A stretch of DNA of 64,000 bases. Source: Planctomycetia bacterium (lineage in GTDB: Bacteria; Planctomycetota; Planctomycetia; Pirellulales; UBA1268). Below the pieces are notes generated by a model. That model had not been told where the DNA came from. It made no database searches and saw only the letters and a program-made list of their open reading frames with translations. The position numbers and the translations under genes are program-made. This document shows, in pieces, positions 55,681 to 64,000 of this stretch (its first letter is position 1; each line of letters starts with the position of its first letter). The DNA lies in assembly GCA_014192425.1 (NCBI GenBank), contig BJHK01000017.1:1-64000 (forward strand), read 5' to 3'.

Positions 55681-58305
55681 TTACGCACGAGGCACGAGAA
55701 ACCCCTCCTTGTCGACCTCGAAGCGGTCGGCGAGCAGGACGGCGCCGGGAACGCCGCCCCCCGTCGGCCGCGGCAGCGTGGCGCCCACCACGAGCGAACG
55801 CGCTTCTTCAGCGGACTCGTGGCTGCCACCGACGGGTTCCAGGCCGAGCCGGCCGCGGTCGGCCGCCCGCGGCCAGACGACCACGCCGTTGACGACGCGG
55901 CCCACCGTCTCCGGCTTGGAAATCGTCTCGTGATCCCAGCCGATCCGCTTGGCCGGCGTGTTCATCGCCACGAGCCCCGCGGCCTCCGCCGGCGCGTAGG
56001 CCACCACCGGCTCGACGCCGAAGGCGGCCGCGAAGGCCGCGATCGCCTCCCGGGCACGAGCGAGTTCGCCGGCCGCGCCGATCGGGACGACGACGACCTC
56101 CAGCACGGGCAGGGCAGGGGGTGACGCGAGCGTTGCCACGGCAGCCACCTGCTCGACCCGGGCGAGCCAGATCGTGGCCCGTGCCCGGGCGAGCGCGGCG
56201 AGCAGCTCGGCCGGCGGCGTGGCCGCGTCGATCGTCGTCGCCTGGATGCGGAGCAGCCGCCCGGCCTGGAGCCCGAGCGATTCGTGGAGCGGGTCGCCGG
56301 GGGCGAGCGCGGCGACAAGCCGATCGTCGCGCCGCACGAGACAGCAGCCGTCGAAGGCCTCGGCCGTGGCCGCGTGCGGCTCGAGCCGGGCGGCGACGGC
56401 CCCGGCCGCCACCTCCTGGAGCGCGCGCCGGGCCTGGTCGGGATGCGTGCCGGGCGGCAGGACGGGGCCGAAGGTGAGCGTCACGGCCCGACGCCAGAGC
56501 CGCGGCCACTTCGTGAAGTAGCGGCCCTCGGAGAACGACAGGCCGCTCCCCCACAGGCCGTCGATCGACACCGGCTGGATCGGCGACGAGACCTTCTCCA
56601 GAAGCCACTCCAGCCCGCGTTTGAAGCCGAGCAGTTGCCCCGTGCGGGAGATGCCCGCCTCGCAGAAGATGCCGATCGCATCACCTTCCGTGATGCCCGA
56701 CTGGATCGACTTGAGCGCCGTCCCGATCGACTTGGGACGCGGATCGAAGAGGATGAACCGCCACTGGTCGGCGAGCATGCGCAGGAAGCGGCCCCGGATG
56801 TTGGGGCCGTAGACGACCATCCGCACCGGTCGCGGGCTGGCCATCGGGAGCAGGAACCCGTCGAGCCAGGAGAGGTGGTTGGCGACCATCACGACCGGGC
56901 CGTCGACCGGAATCCGCTCCAGGCCGCGGACGCGAAACCGCCAGATGCCGTGGACGATCGTGGCGACGAACATGCGCAGCGTGGCCCGCGGGGCGCACCA
57001 CGCGGCCACGAGCATGGCCAGCAGCGAGAGAAGAGCGAAGATCACGAAGATCGCCCGCGCGGAGAACAGCGGCGCCTTCTCCGGGCCGAACGGTGCCCGT
57101 AGGCCGCCGTACGCCAGCGACGCGAGGAACATGCCGCTGAACAGCAGCAGGTTCGTGGCCGCGAGGACGCCGCCGAGCCGGTCGGCGGGACTTTTTTCCT
57201 GCAGGAAAGTTTCCAGCGGCACGTCGAACATGCCGGCTCCGAAGCCGAGCACGACGAGCCAGAAGATCGGCCCCCAGGGGATGCCCGCATCAACGGCGAG
57301 GAACGGTCCGCCGGTCAGGGCGAGGGCCAGGAACGCCACCGTCATGATCGCCGCGCCGAGGGGCACGAAGCCGAGATCGACCCGCGGGTCGGCGGCGGCA
57401 GGCCGGGCCGCGATCCGTCCGGTGACCAGGCTGCCGGCACCGATGCCGGCGAGGAGCGCGATCAGGAGCGGGACGATCCGCCCCTGCGAGGTGGCGCCCG
57501 CCTCGGTGCCGAACTGATCGACATTGGCATGGGCCACGGCGCCGATCGCCCAGAAGAAGACGATGCCCGCGGCGGCGGCGGCGAGCTCGCGGCGGCGCAG
57601 AAGCGCTCCGACATCAGTCCAGATGCGGGCCAGGGCGTTCCAGGCAGGGGGCGCCTGCGGATCGGCGGCCGCCAGCCGCGGCAGCCAGGCCGTCGCGACG
57701 AGTCCGGCGACGGCTGCGGACCCGAGCACGACGGCCGTCGGCCAGATGCGGACTGACGCCGACACGGCCGTCTCGAGCGGCGTCACGTCGGCGGCCCAGT
57801 TGCCGGCGACGGTGCCCGCGAGGATCGCCAGCAGCGAGACGAGGGCGAACAGGCCGTTCGCCGCGGAGAGTCGCGCTGCCGGGACGATCTCGGGGAGCGC
57901 GCCGACGAGCGCCGGCGTCATCAGGGCCGCCAGGGTTCCGATCGCCATCACCGCGCCCAGGAGCAGCCACAGCCCGAGCGGCAGCCCGAGCCACTCCATG
58001 TCCCAACCGGCCGCGAACCCGACGACCGCCGCCGCGGCCGCCGCGACCAGCACCTCGGCCAGCTTGCACCAGCGGATGACCGACGTCTTCACATGGCGGT
58101 CGGCCAACGCACCGGCCAGCCAGGAAAAAAGCACGTATGGCAGCGACAGCCCCACGAGGCCGACGGTCATCACCAACGACATGTCCGCCACATCGACCAG
58201 CCGTTTGCCGAGGCCGATCGCCAGCCACTTGAGAGCGTGGTCGTTGAAGAGCGTGAGGCCACGCACGACCAGCAGCGGCCTGAAGCCGGGAGACGGACGG
58301 TCCAA
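55681..58305 (-). CDS. MFS transporter fused to a PlsC-type acyltransferase
   Basis: This protein of about 874 residues joins an N-terminal major-facilitator domain of about 12 helices (to about residue 450) to an acyltransferase domain. The HX4D motif is in VANHLSWLDGF, and the usual PEGTRS-type motif is changed to FCEAGISRTG. The order matches LplT-Aas fusions, which import lysophospholipids and re-acylate them at the inner membrane. The last 230 residues lack recognisable AMP-ligase motifs. The start is uncertain: TTG 58305 has AAAGG eight bases upstream, and TTG 58425 is the longest alternative. It stands alone on the minus strand between tRNA-Arg and the carotenoid region. Confidence 0.83.
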   Translation of the reverse strand: MDRPSPGFRPLLVVRGLTLFNDHALKWLAIGLGKRLVDVADMSLVMTVGLVGLSLPYVLFSWLAGALADRHVKTSVIRWCKLAEVLVAAAAAAVVGFAAGWDMEWLGLPLGLWLLLGAVMAIGTLAALMTPALVGALPEIVPAARLSAANGLFALVSLLAILAGTVAGNWAADVTPLETAVSASVRIWPTAVVLGSAAVAGLVATAWLPRLAAADPQAPPAWNALARIWTDVGALLRRRELAAAAAGIVFFWAIGAVAHANVDQFGTEAGATSQGRIVPLLIALLAGIGAGSLVTGRIAARPAAADPRVDLGFVPLGAAIMTVAFLALALTGGPFLAVDAGIPWGPIFWLVVLGFGAGMFDVPLETFLQEKSPADRLGGVLAATNLLLFSGMFLASLAYGGLRAPFGPEKAPLFSARAIFVIFALLSLLAMLVAAWCAPRATLRMFVATIVHGIWRFRVRGLERIPVDGPVVMVANHLSWLDGFLLPMASPRPVRMVVYGPNIRGRFLRMLADQWRFILFDPRPKSIGTALKSIQSGITEGDAIGIFCEAGISRTGQLLGFKRGLEWLLEKVSSPIQPVSIDGLWGSGLSFSEGRYFTKWPRLWRRAVTLTFGPVLPPGTHPDQARRALQEVAAGAVAARLEPHAATAEAFDGCCLVRRDDRLVAALAPGDPLHESLGLQAGRLLRIQATTIDAATPPAELLAALARARATIWLARVEQVAAVATLASPPALPVLEVVVVPIGAAGELARAREAIAAFAAAFGVEPVVAYAPAEAAGLVAMNTPAKRIGWDHETISKPETVGRVVNGVVVWPRAADRGRLGLEPVGGSHESAEEARSLVVGATLPRPTGGGVPGAVLLADRFEVDKEGFLVPRA

Positions 58306-58417
58306 GGTGTCGCCTTTCTCGGGGGCGATGGCCGGCGTAAGGAGGGCCGACCGTTCGGCTCCCTGCCCCCGCCGCTGGCCCAATTTCCCGGCGGGAATGT
58401 CAGACTGTGACGGCTGT

Positions 58418-58447
58418 TTGCACAACCCGTCAATCCGAACGTATTCT
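58418..58447 (+). promoter_or_regulatory. Promoter candidate for the Ala/Pro-rich secreted protein
   Basis: TTGCAC (58418-58423) and TATTCT (58442-58447) are 18 bases apart, about 90 bases before the ATG at 58538. The surrounding sequence is AT-richer than average. Confidence 0.42.
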
Positions 58448-58537
58448 CATTCTGGAGAGGGCGTCATGCGACCGGGAATGTCACGGGTCGTCGGCCCCCT
58501 CCCGCGAGTCCCGCGTGGGGACGCTGAAAGGTTTGCC

Positions 58538-59014
58538 ATGCGATCGCCGACCAGCCACTCCCTGCTTGCCACCGCCGCCATCGCCCTGCTGACCGCAGCC
58601 GGAGCCGGGACCGCTTCCGCCCAGGTCGTCTACTACCCTGCCTACCGCCCCGTCGTCGCTGCGCCGGTGCTGGCGGCACCTGTGATCGCGGCGCCTGTCT
58701 TCGCTCCGACCTACGTCTCGAACTACGTGCCGGCGGGCAACTACGCCGCCGTCACCGCCTTCTCGCCGCCACTGGTCACGGAGCCGGCGGCGATCGCCGT
58801 CCGCGCTGCGTACCCGCCCGCTTTTGCACCGCTGGCGGCGACGCCCGTCACCAGTTTCTACTCGCCGGCAGCGGTGGCGGCGCCGATCGTCGCCGCCCCA
58901 ACCGTCGTGCCGGTCACCACCTACTACGCCCCTGCTGCCGTCGCGGTCCCGATGCGCCAGGGCATCTTTGGCGGCTGGCGGCCCGTTCGCGGGGCGTACG
59001 CGATCCCGTACTGA
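58538..59014 (+). CDS. Secreted Ala/Pro/Val/Tyr-rich low-complexity protein
   Basis: The 158-residue protein starts at ATG 58538 with GAAAGG six bases upstream. It has a signal peptide ending in GTASA-QVVYY. The mature part is a string of short degenerate repeats of the form YYxPA and VxAAPVxA, with no Cys and few charged residues. It is probably a structural or surface-exposed cell-envelope protein. No family assignment is possible. The longer frame upstream overlaps the minus-strand MFS gene and is not coding. Confidence 0.65.
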   Translation: MRSPTSHSLLATAAIALLTAAGAGTASAQVVYYPAYRPVVAAPVLAAPVIAAPVFAPTYVSNYVPAGNYAAVTAFSPPLVTEPAAIAVRAAYPPAFAPLAATPVTSFYSPAAVAAPIVAAPTVVPVTTYYAPAAVAVPMRQGIFGGWRPVRGAYAIPY

Positions 59015-59046
59015 GCCGTTCTGAACCGGCAACGCCCGCGGGTTTC

Positions 59047-59074
59047 TTGACCGGTTTTCCGGCCACCCTATAGT
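59047..59074 (+). promoter_or_regulatory. Sigma-70-type promoter of the carotenoid cluster
   Basis: TTGACC (59047-59052) and TATAGT (59069-59074) are 16 bases apart. The predicted start lies about 55 bases before the first desaturase gene. Both boxes match the consensus in five of six positions. Confidence 0.58.
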
Positions 59075-59136
59075 ACGGGCGTTCGTGCCGGAGCCGTACC
59101 CCCGGCCGGCGACAGGCAGCCAGCCGAAGGCCGTGG

Positions 59137-60693
59137 ATGACGCGGACGGTCAACATCATCGGTGCCGGTCCCGGCGGCCTCGCCGCCGCGATGCTCCTCG
59201 CCCGGGCCGGTGTCCAGGTGCGAATCTTCGAGCGGCTCGGCGTTCCCGGCGGCCGCACGAGCACCATCTCCACTCCCGAGGGCTTCCGGTTCGATCTCGG
59301 GCCGACCTTCTTCCTCTACCCGAAGGTGCTGGAGGACATCTTCGGTGCCTGCGGCCGCGACCTGCGGCGTGAGGTCGAAATGGTCCGGCTCGACCCCCAG
59401 TACAGGCTCGTGTTCGGAGCCGGCGGAGAACTCCTCGCCACTCCCGACGTGGGCCGAATGGAGGCCGAGGTGGCGCGGCTTTCGCCGGCCGACCGCGGGT
59501 CTTTCACGCGATTCATGCAGGCGACCCGCGAGAAGTTCGCTCGCTTCGCCCCGTTCCTGGAGCAGCCGTTCGAGAGTTGGATGGATCTCGCCAGCCCCGA
59601 CCTGCTCAAACTGATGCCGATCCTCAAGCCGTGGCGCAGCCTCGACGCGGAACTCGGCACGTTCTTCTCCGACGAGCGGATCCGGCTGGCGTTCACGTTC
59701 CAGTCGAAGTACCTGGGGATGTCCCCGTTCCGCTGTCCGAGCCTGTTCTCGATCCTGTCGTTCCTGGAGTACGAGCACGGCGTCTACCATCCGATCGGCG
59801 GCTGCGGCGCCGTGAGCGCGGCGATGGCCCGGATCGCCGGCGAACTCGGGGCCGACATCCGCTACGGCGAGCCGGTCGAGGGCCTGGAGTTTGCCGGACG
59901 GCGGATCACCGCCGTCCGCAGTGGCTCCGGCCTGCATCCGGCCGATGCCACGATCGTCAACGCCGACTTCGCCCGGAGCATGACCAGGCTCGTGCCCGAC
60001 GGGCTTCGGCGGCGCTGGAACGACCGGCGGATCGCCTCGCGGCGTTTCTCCTGCTCGACCTTCATGCTCTACCTGGGCATTGAGGGGCGGTACGACGACG
60101 TCGCCCACCACAACATCTACCTGTCGGAAAACTACCGGGAGAACCTCGCCGACATCGAGCACCGGCACGTGCTCAGTCGCGACCCGTCGATGTACGTGCA
60201 AAACGCCTGCGTCACCGACTCGACGCTGGCGCCGCCCGGGATGAGCACGCTGTACCTGCTCATCCCCGTCACACACCGGCATCCCAACGTCGACTGGCGC
60301 CGGGAAGGTCCGCGGTACCGCGAGGTGGCCCTCGACCAGATGGAGCGGATCGGCATTCGGGGCGTCCGCGACCGGATCCGCTTCGAGAAGATGCTCACGC
60401 CCGACGACTGGCAGGACGAGTACGAGATCTACCGCGGGGCGACGTTCAACCTGTCCCACGACCTCGGCCAGATGCTCCACATGCGGCCCCACAATCGCTT
60501 CGAGGACGTGGAGCGGATGTATCTCGTCGGCGGCGGCACGCACCCGGGCAGCGGCCTGCCCGTGATCTACTCGTCGGCCCGGATCACGACCGACCTGCTG
60601 CTCGACGACCTGGGAATCAGCCGGCCGGTCGCCACGTCCGTGCGGCCGGCGACCGGCCGCGTGCGGGGCGAGGAGCCGGCCGCCGCGGTCTGA
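59137..60693 (+). CDS. CrtI/CrtN-family carotenoid desaturase or oxidase, first copy
   Basis: The 518-residue flavoprotein has the FAD-binding start VNIIGAGPGGLAAAMLLARAG, the family motif GGRTSTISTPEGFRFDLGPTFF and the C-terminal VGGGTHPGSGLPVIYSSARIT. These mark phytoene desaturase-like enzymes, including CrtI, CrtN and CrtP. With the second desaturase, acyltransferase and glycosyltransferase downstream, the set resembles the C30 (staphyloxanthin-like) pathway reported in Planctomycetes. Which step this copy performs (CrtN desaturation or CrtP oxidation) cannot be decided by eye. It is the first gene of the cluster, behind a good promoter. Confidence 0.88.
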   Translation: MTRTVNIIGAGPGGLAAAMLLARAGVQVRIFERLGVPGGRTSTISTPEGFRFDLGPTFFLYPKVLEDIFGACGRDLRREVEMVRLDPQYRLVFGAGGELLATPDVGRMEAEVARLSPADRGSFTRFMQATREKFARFAPFLEQPFESWMDLASPDLLKLMPILKPWRSLDAELGTFFSDERIRLAFTFQSKYLGMSPFRCPSLFSILSFLEYEHGVYHPIGGCGAVSAAMARIAGELGADIRYGEPVEGLEFAGRRITAVRSGSGLHPADATIVNADFARSMTRLVPDGLRRRWNDRRIASRRFSCSTFMLYLGIEGRYDDVAHHNIYLSENYRENLADIEHRHVLSRDPSMYVQNACVTDSTLAPPGMSTLYLLIPVTHRHPNVDWRREGPRYREVALDQMERIGIRGVRDRIRFEKMLTPDDWQDEYEIYRGATFNLSHDLGQMLHMRPHNRFEDVERMYLVGGGTHPGSGLPVIYSSARITTDLLLDDLGISRPVATSVRPATGRVRGEEPAAAV

Positions 60694-60734
60694 CCCGCGG
60701 CGCCAGGGACCGAACACCGGCCAAGGAAGCCACG

Positions 60735-62294
60735 ATGAAGCAAAACCGCGACGACAACAGGGTGGTGGTGATCGGCAGCGGCCTCGGCGGCCTGGCGGCC
60801 GCCTGCACGCTGGCCGCCCGCGGCTACGCCGTGACGCTGTGCGAGAAAAATCCCTGGGTCGGCGGCAAGGCGGCCGTGATCGATGAGCAGGGCTTCCGCT
60901 TCGACATGGGGCCGACGATCCTGACGATCCCCCGGGTGCTGAAGCGGATCTGGCAGGAGGCGGGCCGCGATCTCGCCTCCGCGCTCGACCTCGTGCCGCT
61001 CGACCCGCAGTGGCGGAGCTTCTTCGTCGACGGCACGACGCTCGACCTCCAGGCCAACGTCCGGGAGATGCAGGCCACGCTCGACGCCTTCGCCCCGGGC
61101 AGCGGCGCCGGCTATGCCCGATTCATGGACCTGTCCCATCGGCTCCATCGGCTCTCGGACGAGTTCTTCTTCTGGCGCAGCGTCGGCGGCATGCGCGACA
61201 TGATCAATGTCCGCCAGAGCCTGTCGGTCGGCTTCCTCAAGGAACTGATCGGGATGCGGCCGGGGCACAGCGTGGCCGGCACCGTCCGGTCGTTCGTGCC
61301 CGACGAGCGGGCCGCGCAGATGCTCGACCACTACACGCAGTACGTGGGCAGCTGCCCGGAGCAGTCCCCCGCCGTGCTCTGCGGGATCGCCCACATGCAG
61401 TCGAACGACGGCGTCTGGTATCCGCGCGGCGGCACCGGCGCGGTGCCGCGGGCCTTGGCCAACCTCGCCGTCGATCTGGGCGTCGAGATCCGCACCAAGA
61501 CCCCGATCCGGCGGATCATCATCGAGAACGGGCGGGCGCGGGGCGTGGAGACGGCCGGCGGCGAGACGATCCGGGCCGGGGCCGTGGTCAGCAACTCCGA
61601 CAGCGTGCGGACGCATCGCGAACTCCTCGAGGGGCCGACGCGGCAGCGGTTCCTCGGCCGGCGCCGCTACGAGCCGGCCTGCTCCGGCGTCGTCCTATAC
61701 CTCGGCCTCGACAGGCGGTACGAGCAGCTCATCCATCACAACTTCGTCTTCTCGCGCGACCCGCACGAGGAGTTCGAGGCGATCTACCGGCGCGGCGAGC
61801 CCGCCCCCGACCCGACCTGCTACGTCTGCGCCCCGGCCGTCACCGAGCCGGAGGTGGCGATCCCCGGTGGCGAGGCGTTGTACGTGCTCGTCCACACTCC
61901 GTACCTCCGGCCCCATCACGACTGGTCGAAGATGCTCCCCGGCTACCGCGACACGATCGTCCGCAAGCTCGTGGAGACGGCCGGCATGAAGGATCTGGAG
62001 CGGCACATCGTCTTCGAGCGCGCCCTGACGCCGCAGGACATCAACGACCGCTACCACGTCCTCGACGGGGCGATCTACGGCCTGGCGAGCCACGGCAAGT
62101 ATCTCGGTGCCTTCAAGCCCGCCAACCGCTCCCCGGACGTCGAGGGGCTATACATGGCCGGCGGCTCGGCCCACCCGGGGCCGGGGATGCCGATGGTGAT
62201 GATGTCGGGGTGGATCGCGGCCGACTGCGTCGATCAGGACCGGATCGTGTCCCGAACCGGCCCGGCTGCGCGGCCGGCGGCCGTGGCGGTGTGA
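60735..62294 (+). CDS. CrtI/CrtN-family carotenoid desaturase or oxidase, second copy
   Basis: The 519-residue paralogue of the preceding gene has VVVIGSGLGGLAAACTLAARGY, GGKAAVIDEQGFRFDMGPTILTIP and a C-terminal AGGSAHPGPGMPMVMMSGWIAAD. It retains the CrtI-family pattern WYPRGGTGAVPRAL near the middle. It starts 41 bp after the first copy and is surely co-transcribed. The two are diverged enough to act on successive steps of the same carotenoid chain. A repeated structured element lies right after its stop. Confidence 0.88.
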   Translation: MKQNRDDNRVVVIGSGLGGLAAACTLAARGYAVTLCEKNPWVGGKAAVIDEQGFRFDMGPTILTIPRVLKRIWQEAGRDLASALDLVPLDPQWRSFFVDGTTLDLQANVREMQATLDAFAPGSGAGYARFMDLSHRLHRLSDEFFFWRSVGGMRDMINVRQSLSVGFLKELIGMRPGHSVAGTVRSFVPDERAAQMLDHYTQYVGSCPEQSPAVLCGIAHMQSNDGVWYPRGGTGAVPRALANLAVDLGVEIRTKTPIRRIIIENGRARGVETAGGETIRAGAVVSNSDSVRTHRELLEGPTRQRFLGRRRYEPACSGVVLYLGLDRRYEQLIHHNFVFSRDPHEEFEAIYRRGEPAPDPTCYVCAPAVTEPEVAIPGGEALYVLVHTPYLRPHHDWSKMLPGYRDTIVRKLVETAGMKDLERHIVFERALTPQDINDRYHVLDGAIYGLASHGKYLGAFKPANRSPDVEGLYMAGGSAHPGPGMPMVMMSGWIAADCVDQDRIVSRTGPAARPAAVAV

Positions 62295-62295
62295 C

Positions 62296-62434
62296 GTCGC
62301 CGGTGAAAAGCCGCCGGGGGCGGTGAAAGTCTCGGCTTCGGAGGCGAGGATACGCCAACTCGCCTCGACTGCCCCCGACCCCCGGCTCGTCCGACGGTAG
62401 GTCGCGGCGGTCACGCGAAGCCTGGATGCCAACA
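62296..62434 (+). repeat. Dispersed structured element, copy 2
   Basis: This shares ordered blocks with 40391-40526, including the 13-mer GCGAGGATACGCC. Here CGGGGGC and GCCCCCG form a 7-bp outer stem around an AGGCGAG/CTCGCCT hairpin. It fills the gap between the second desaturase and the acyltransferase gene, within a likely operon. Confidence 0.65.
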
Positions 62435-62438
62435 CGCG

Positions 62439-63284
62439 ATGCACACCGTCGACCGCGATCAGGAACCGAAGAGGGAGGTGGAGGAACTGCCGCCGTTCGC
62501 GCACGGCATGCACCGCTGGTTCATGTGGTACGTGCGGCGTTACCTGCGCCGCCACTTCCATGCCCTGCGGCTGGCCCGCGGCCCGGCGGGCGCGGCCGAC
62601 CGGCCGACACTCGGCGCCGAGCCGGTCGTCTTCTACTCCAACCACCCCGGCTGGTGGGATCCGCTCGTGTTCCTGTTCCTCGGCCAGGCGCTCCATCCCG
62701 GCCGCATGGTCTACGGGCCGATCGACGCGGCGGCGCTGGGCAAGTACCGGTTCCTGGAACGGATCGGGTTCCTCGGCATCGATCCGCACTCCTGGCGCGG
62801 CTCGGCCCGGTTCCTGCGCATGGCCCGGGCCGCGGCCCGGCGCAGCGACGTCATCTTCTGGATCACGGCCCAGGGGCAGTTCAGCGACCCGCGTGTCCGC
62901 CCGCTCGCGCTCCGGCCCGGCGTCGGCCATGCCGTCGCGGCGATGGACCACGGACTGGTCGTGCCGCTGGCAGTGGAGTATCCATTCTGGAACGAGCGGT
63001 TCCCCGAGGCGCTCGCAGCGTTCGGACCCGTCATGCGGGTCGAGGACTTCCCGGGGCGGACGGCCGACGAGTGGACGACGGTGCTCGCACGGGAACTGGA
63101 GGCGACGCAGGACCGGCTCGCAGCGGCGGCGCTGGGCCGTGATCCGGCCGCGTTCACGCCCCTCCTGCGCGGCCGGGTCGGCGTCGGCCCGGCCTACGAC
63201 ATGATCCGCCGGCTCAAGGCCTGGGTCCGCGGCGAGCGGTTCGACGCCTCGCATGGCGGCGCGGCCGACGGAGCGCCGCGATGA
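62439..63284 (+). CDS. PlsC-type acyltransferase of the carotenoid cluster (CrtO-like)
   Basis: The 281-residue protein has the acyltransferase HX4D motif in YSNHPGWWDPLVF and a later ITAQGQFSDPRVRPLAL where the usual FPEG-type block lies. No membrane anchor is obvious. In staphyloxanthin-type pathways CrtO acylates the sugar of the glycosylated carotenoid. Position next to the desaturases and a GT2 gene supports that role here, but phospholipid acylation cannot be excluded. Its stop overlaps the next start as ATGA. Confidence 0.78.
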   Translation: MHTVDRDQEPKREVEELPPFAHGMHRWFMWYVRRYLRRHFHALRLARGPAGAADRPTLGAEPVVFYSNHPGWWDPLVFLFLGQALHPGRMVYGPIDAAALGKYRFLERIGFLGIDPHSWRGSARFLRMARAAARRSDVIFWITAQGQFSDPRVRPLALRPGVGHAVAAMDHGLVVPLAVEYPFWNERFPEALAAFGPVMRVEDFPGRTADEWTTVLARELEATQDRLAAAALGRDPAAFTPLLRGRVGVGPAYDMIRRLKAWVRGERFDASHGGAADGAPR

Positions 63285-64000
63285 GTCCGACGCTGATCGG
63301 CATCCTCGCGATCGCGGCCCTGGTGCTGGCGGCGCTGCCGGCGCTGCTGACGCTGGCAAACCTGCGGATCTTCGCGCCGCCACCGCCAGCGCCGGCGACG
63401 CGGCCGGCGGTGTCCGTGCTCGTGCCGGCCCGCAACGAGGAGGCCGCGATCGGCCGGCTCTGCCGCGACGTGCTGGCGAGCGCCGACGTCGATCTCGAGC
63501 TCGTGATTCTCGACGATGCGAGCACGGACGGCACGGCGGCGATCGTCCGCGACGTCGCCACGGGCGATCCGCGCGTCCGGCTCGTGGCCGGAGCGCCGCT
63601 GCCCGCCGGCTGGTGCGGCAAGCAGCATGCCTGCTGGCAGCTCGCCCGGGCCGCGCGGCACGACACCTGGGTGTTTCTGGACGTGGACGTCTCGCCCGCG
63701 CCCGACGCCGTGGCCCGGGCGCTGGCCTTTCTCGACGCCTCGGGAGCGGCACTCGTGAGCGGGTTTCCGCGCCAACGGACGAGCTGCCTGCTCGACTGGC
63801 TGCTCTTGCCGCTGATCCATTTCATCCTGCTGGGGTTCCTGCCGCTGGCCCGCGCCCGCCGCGACCCCGCGCCGGGGCTGGCGGCCGGCTGCGGGCAGTT
63901 CTTCGTCACACGCCGTGCCGACTACGAACGGGCGGGGGGGCACGCTGCGATCCGGGCCTCGCTCCACGACGGCGTCAAACTCCCGCGGGCCTATCGCCGC
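63281..64000 (+). CDS. GT2-family glycosyltransferase, cut by window end (CrtQ-like)
   Basis: The gene begins at ATG 63281, overlapping the acyltransferase stop by four bases, and is still open at the window edge after 240 codons. A membrane helix (LIGILAIAALVLAALPALLTLANL) precedes the GT2 core VSVLVPARNEEAAIGRL, VILDDASTDGTA and the DxD motif FLDVDVS. A further hydrophobic segment, LLDWLLLPLIHFILLGFLPL, follows. This layout fits CrtQ-type 4,4'-diaponeurosporenoate glycosyltransferases. The C-terminal QxxRW-type motif would lie beyond the window. Confidence 0.82.
   Translation, partial: MSPTLIGILAIAALVLAALPALLTLANLRIFAPPPPAPATRPAVSVLVPARNEEAAIGRLCRDVLASADVDLELVILDDASTDGTAAIVRDVATGDPRVRLVAGAPLPAGWCGKQHACWQLARAARHDTWVFLDVDVSPAPDAVARALAFLDASGAALVSGFPRQRTSCLLDWLLLPLIHFILLGFLPLARARRDPAPGLAAGCGQFFVTRRADYERAGGHAAIRASLHDGVKLPRAYRR

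Overview
The window is about 70% GC, densely coded chromosomal DNA that looks like a planctomycete, most likely Pirellulales-like. The indications are the short (type 3) ProS, a DUF1573 protein paired with a metallophosphatase-type protein carrying four CxxCH haem sites, TPR/ExbB/ExbD operons, a short protein with the '[11 protein letters not shown]' sequence, CrtN/CrtP-like carotenoid genes, long signal peptides and many GTG or TTG starts. The taxonomic call is an inference from gene content.

Layout, left to right. 0-8 kb: a possible gene tail, a conserved hypothetical, trpBA (minus), mutM, a Tat-exported DUF3500 protein and thiO (plus), then a three-gene overlapping cassette of two small P-loop ATPases and a small membrane protein (minus). 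8.4-13.2 kb: metH and a XerC/D recombinase (plus). 13.5-22.8 kb: one long minus-strand unit of ECF sigma factor, YfbK-like von Willebrand A protein, a 1149-residue TPR-type protein, a second TPR protein, ExbB and two ExbDs. 22.9-32.9 kb (minus): serC-serA, a small planctomycete protein, an FHA protein, gcvT-gcvH-lipoate ligase, RNase R and a YhaM-like HD exonuclease. 33-39.8 kb (plus): proS, a secreted hypothetical, an ECF sigma factor with a probable membrane anti-sigma, and DUF1573 plus multihaem protein. 40.7-47.3 kb (minus): nusA-infB-rbfA, then an endonuclease-III-fold protein and yebC. 47.5-55.0 kb (minus): rpmF-fabD-fabG-acpP-fabF plus a ketosynthase lacking its catalytic Cys, preceded by ruvC-ruvA-ruvB. 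55.5 kb: tRNA-Arg(ACG). 55.7-58.4 kb: an MFS-acyltransferase fusion. 58.5-64 kb (plus): a secreted Ala/Pro-rich protein and a carotenoid cluster (two CrtI/CrtN-type desaturases, an acyltransferase and a GT2 glycosyltransferase cut by the window end).

Most genes are housekeeping: Trp, Ser, Met and Gly/lipoate metabolism, translation, fatty-acid synthesis and recombination. The less ordinary material is (i) the sigma/vWA/TPR/ExbBD operon, (ii) the ATPase cassette, (iii) the Cys-less ketosynthase next to fabF, (iv) the DNA-glycosylase-fold protein with basic tails in the nusA operon, and (v) repeat-rich intergenic DNA. The repeats include a 157-bp perfect tandem duplication, a pair of 132-bp elements with terminal inverted repeats, a recurring structured element, a 46-nt perfect palindrome, and a 36-bp direct repeat of the tRNA-Arg 3' end. 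No CRISPR array, rRNA, intact insertion sequence or prophage was seen.
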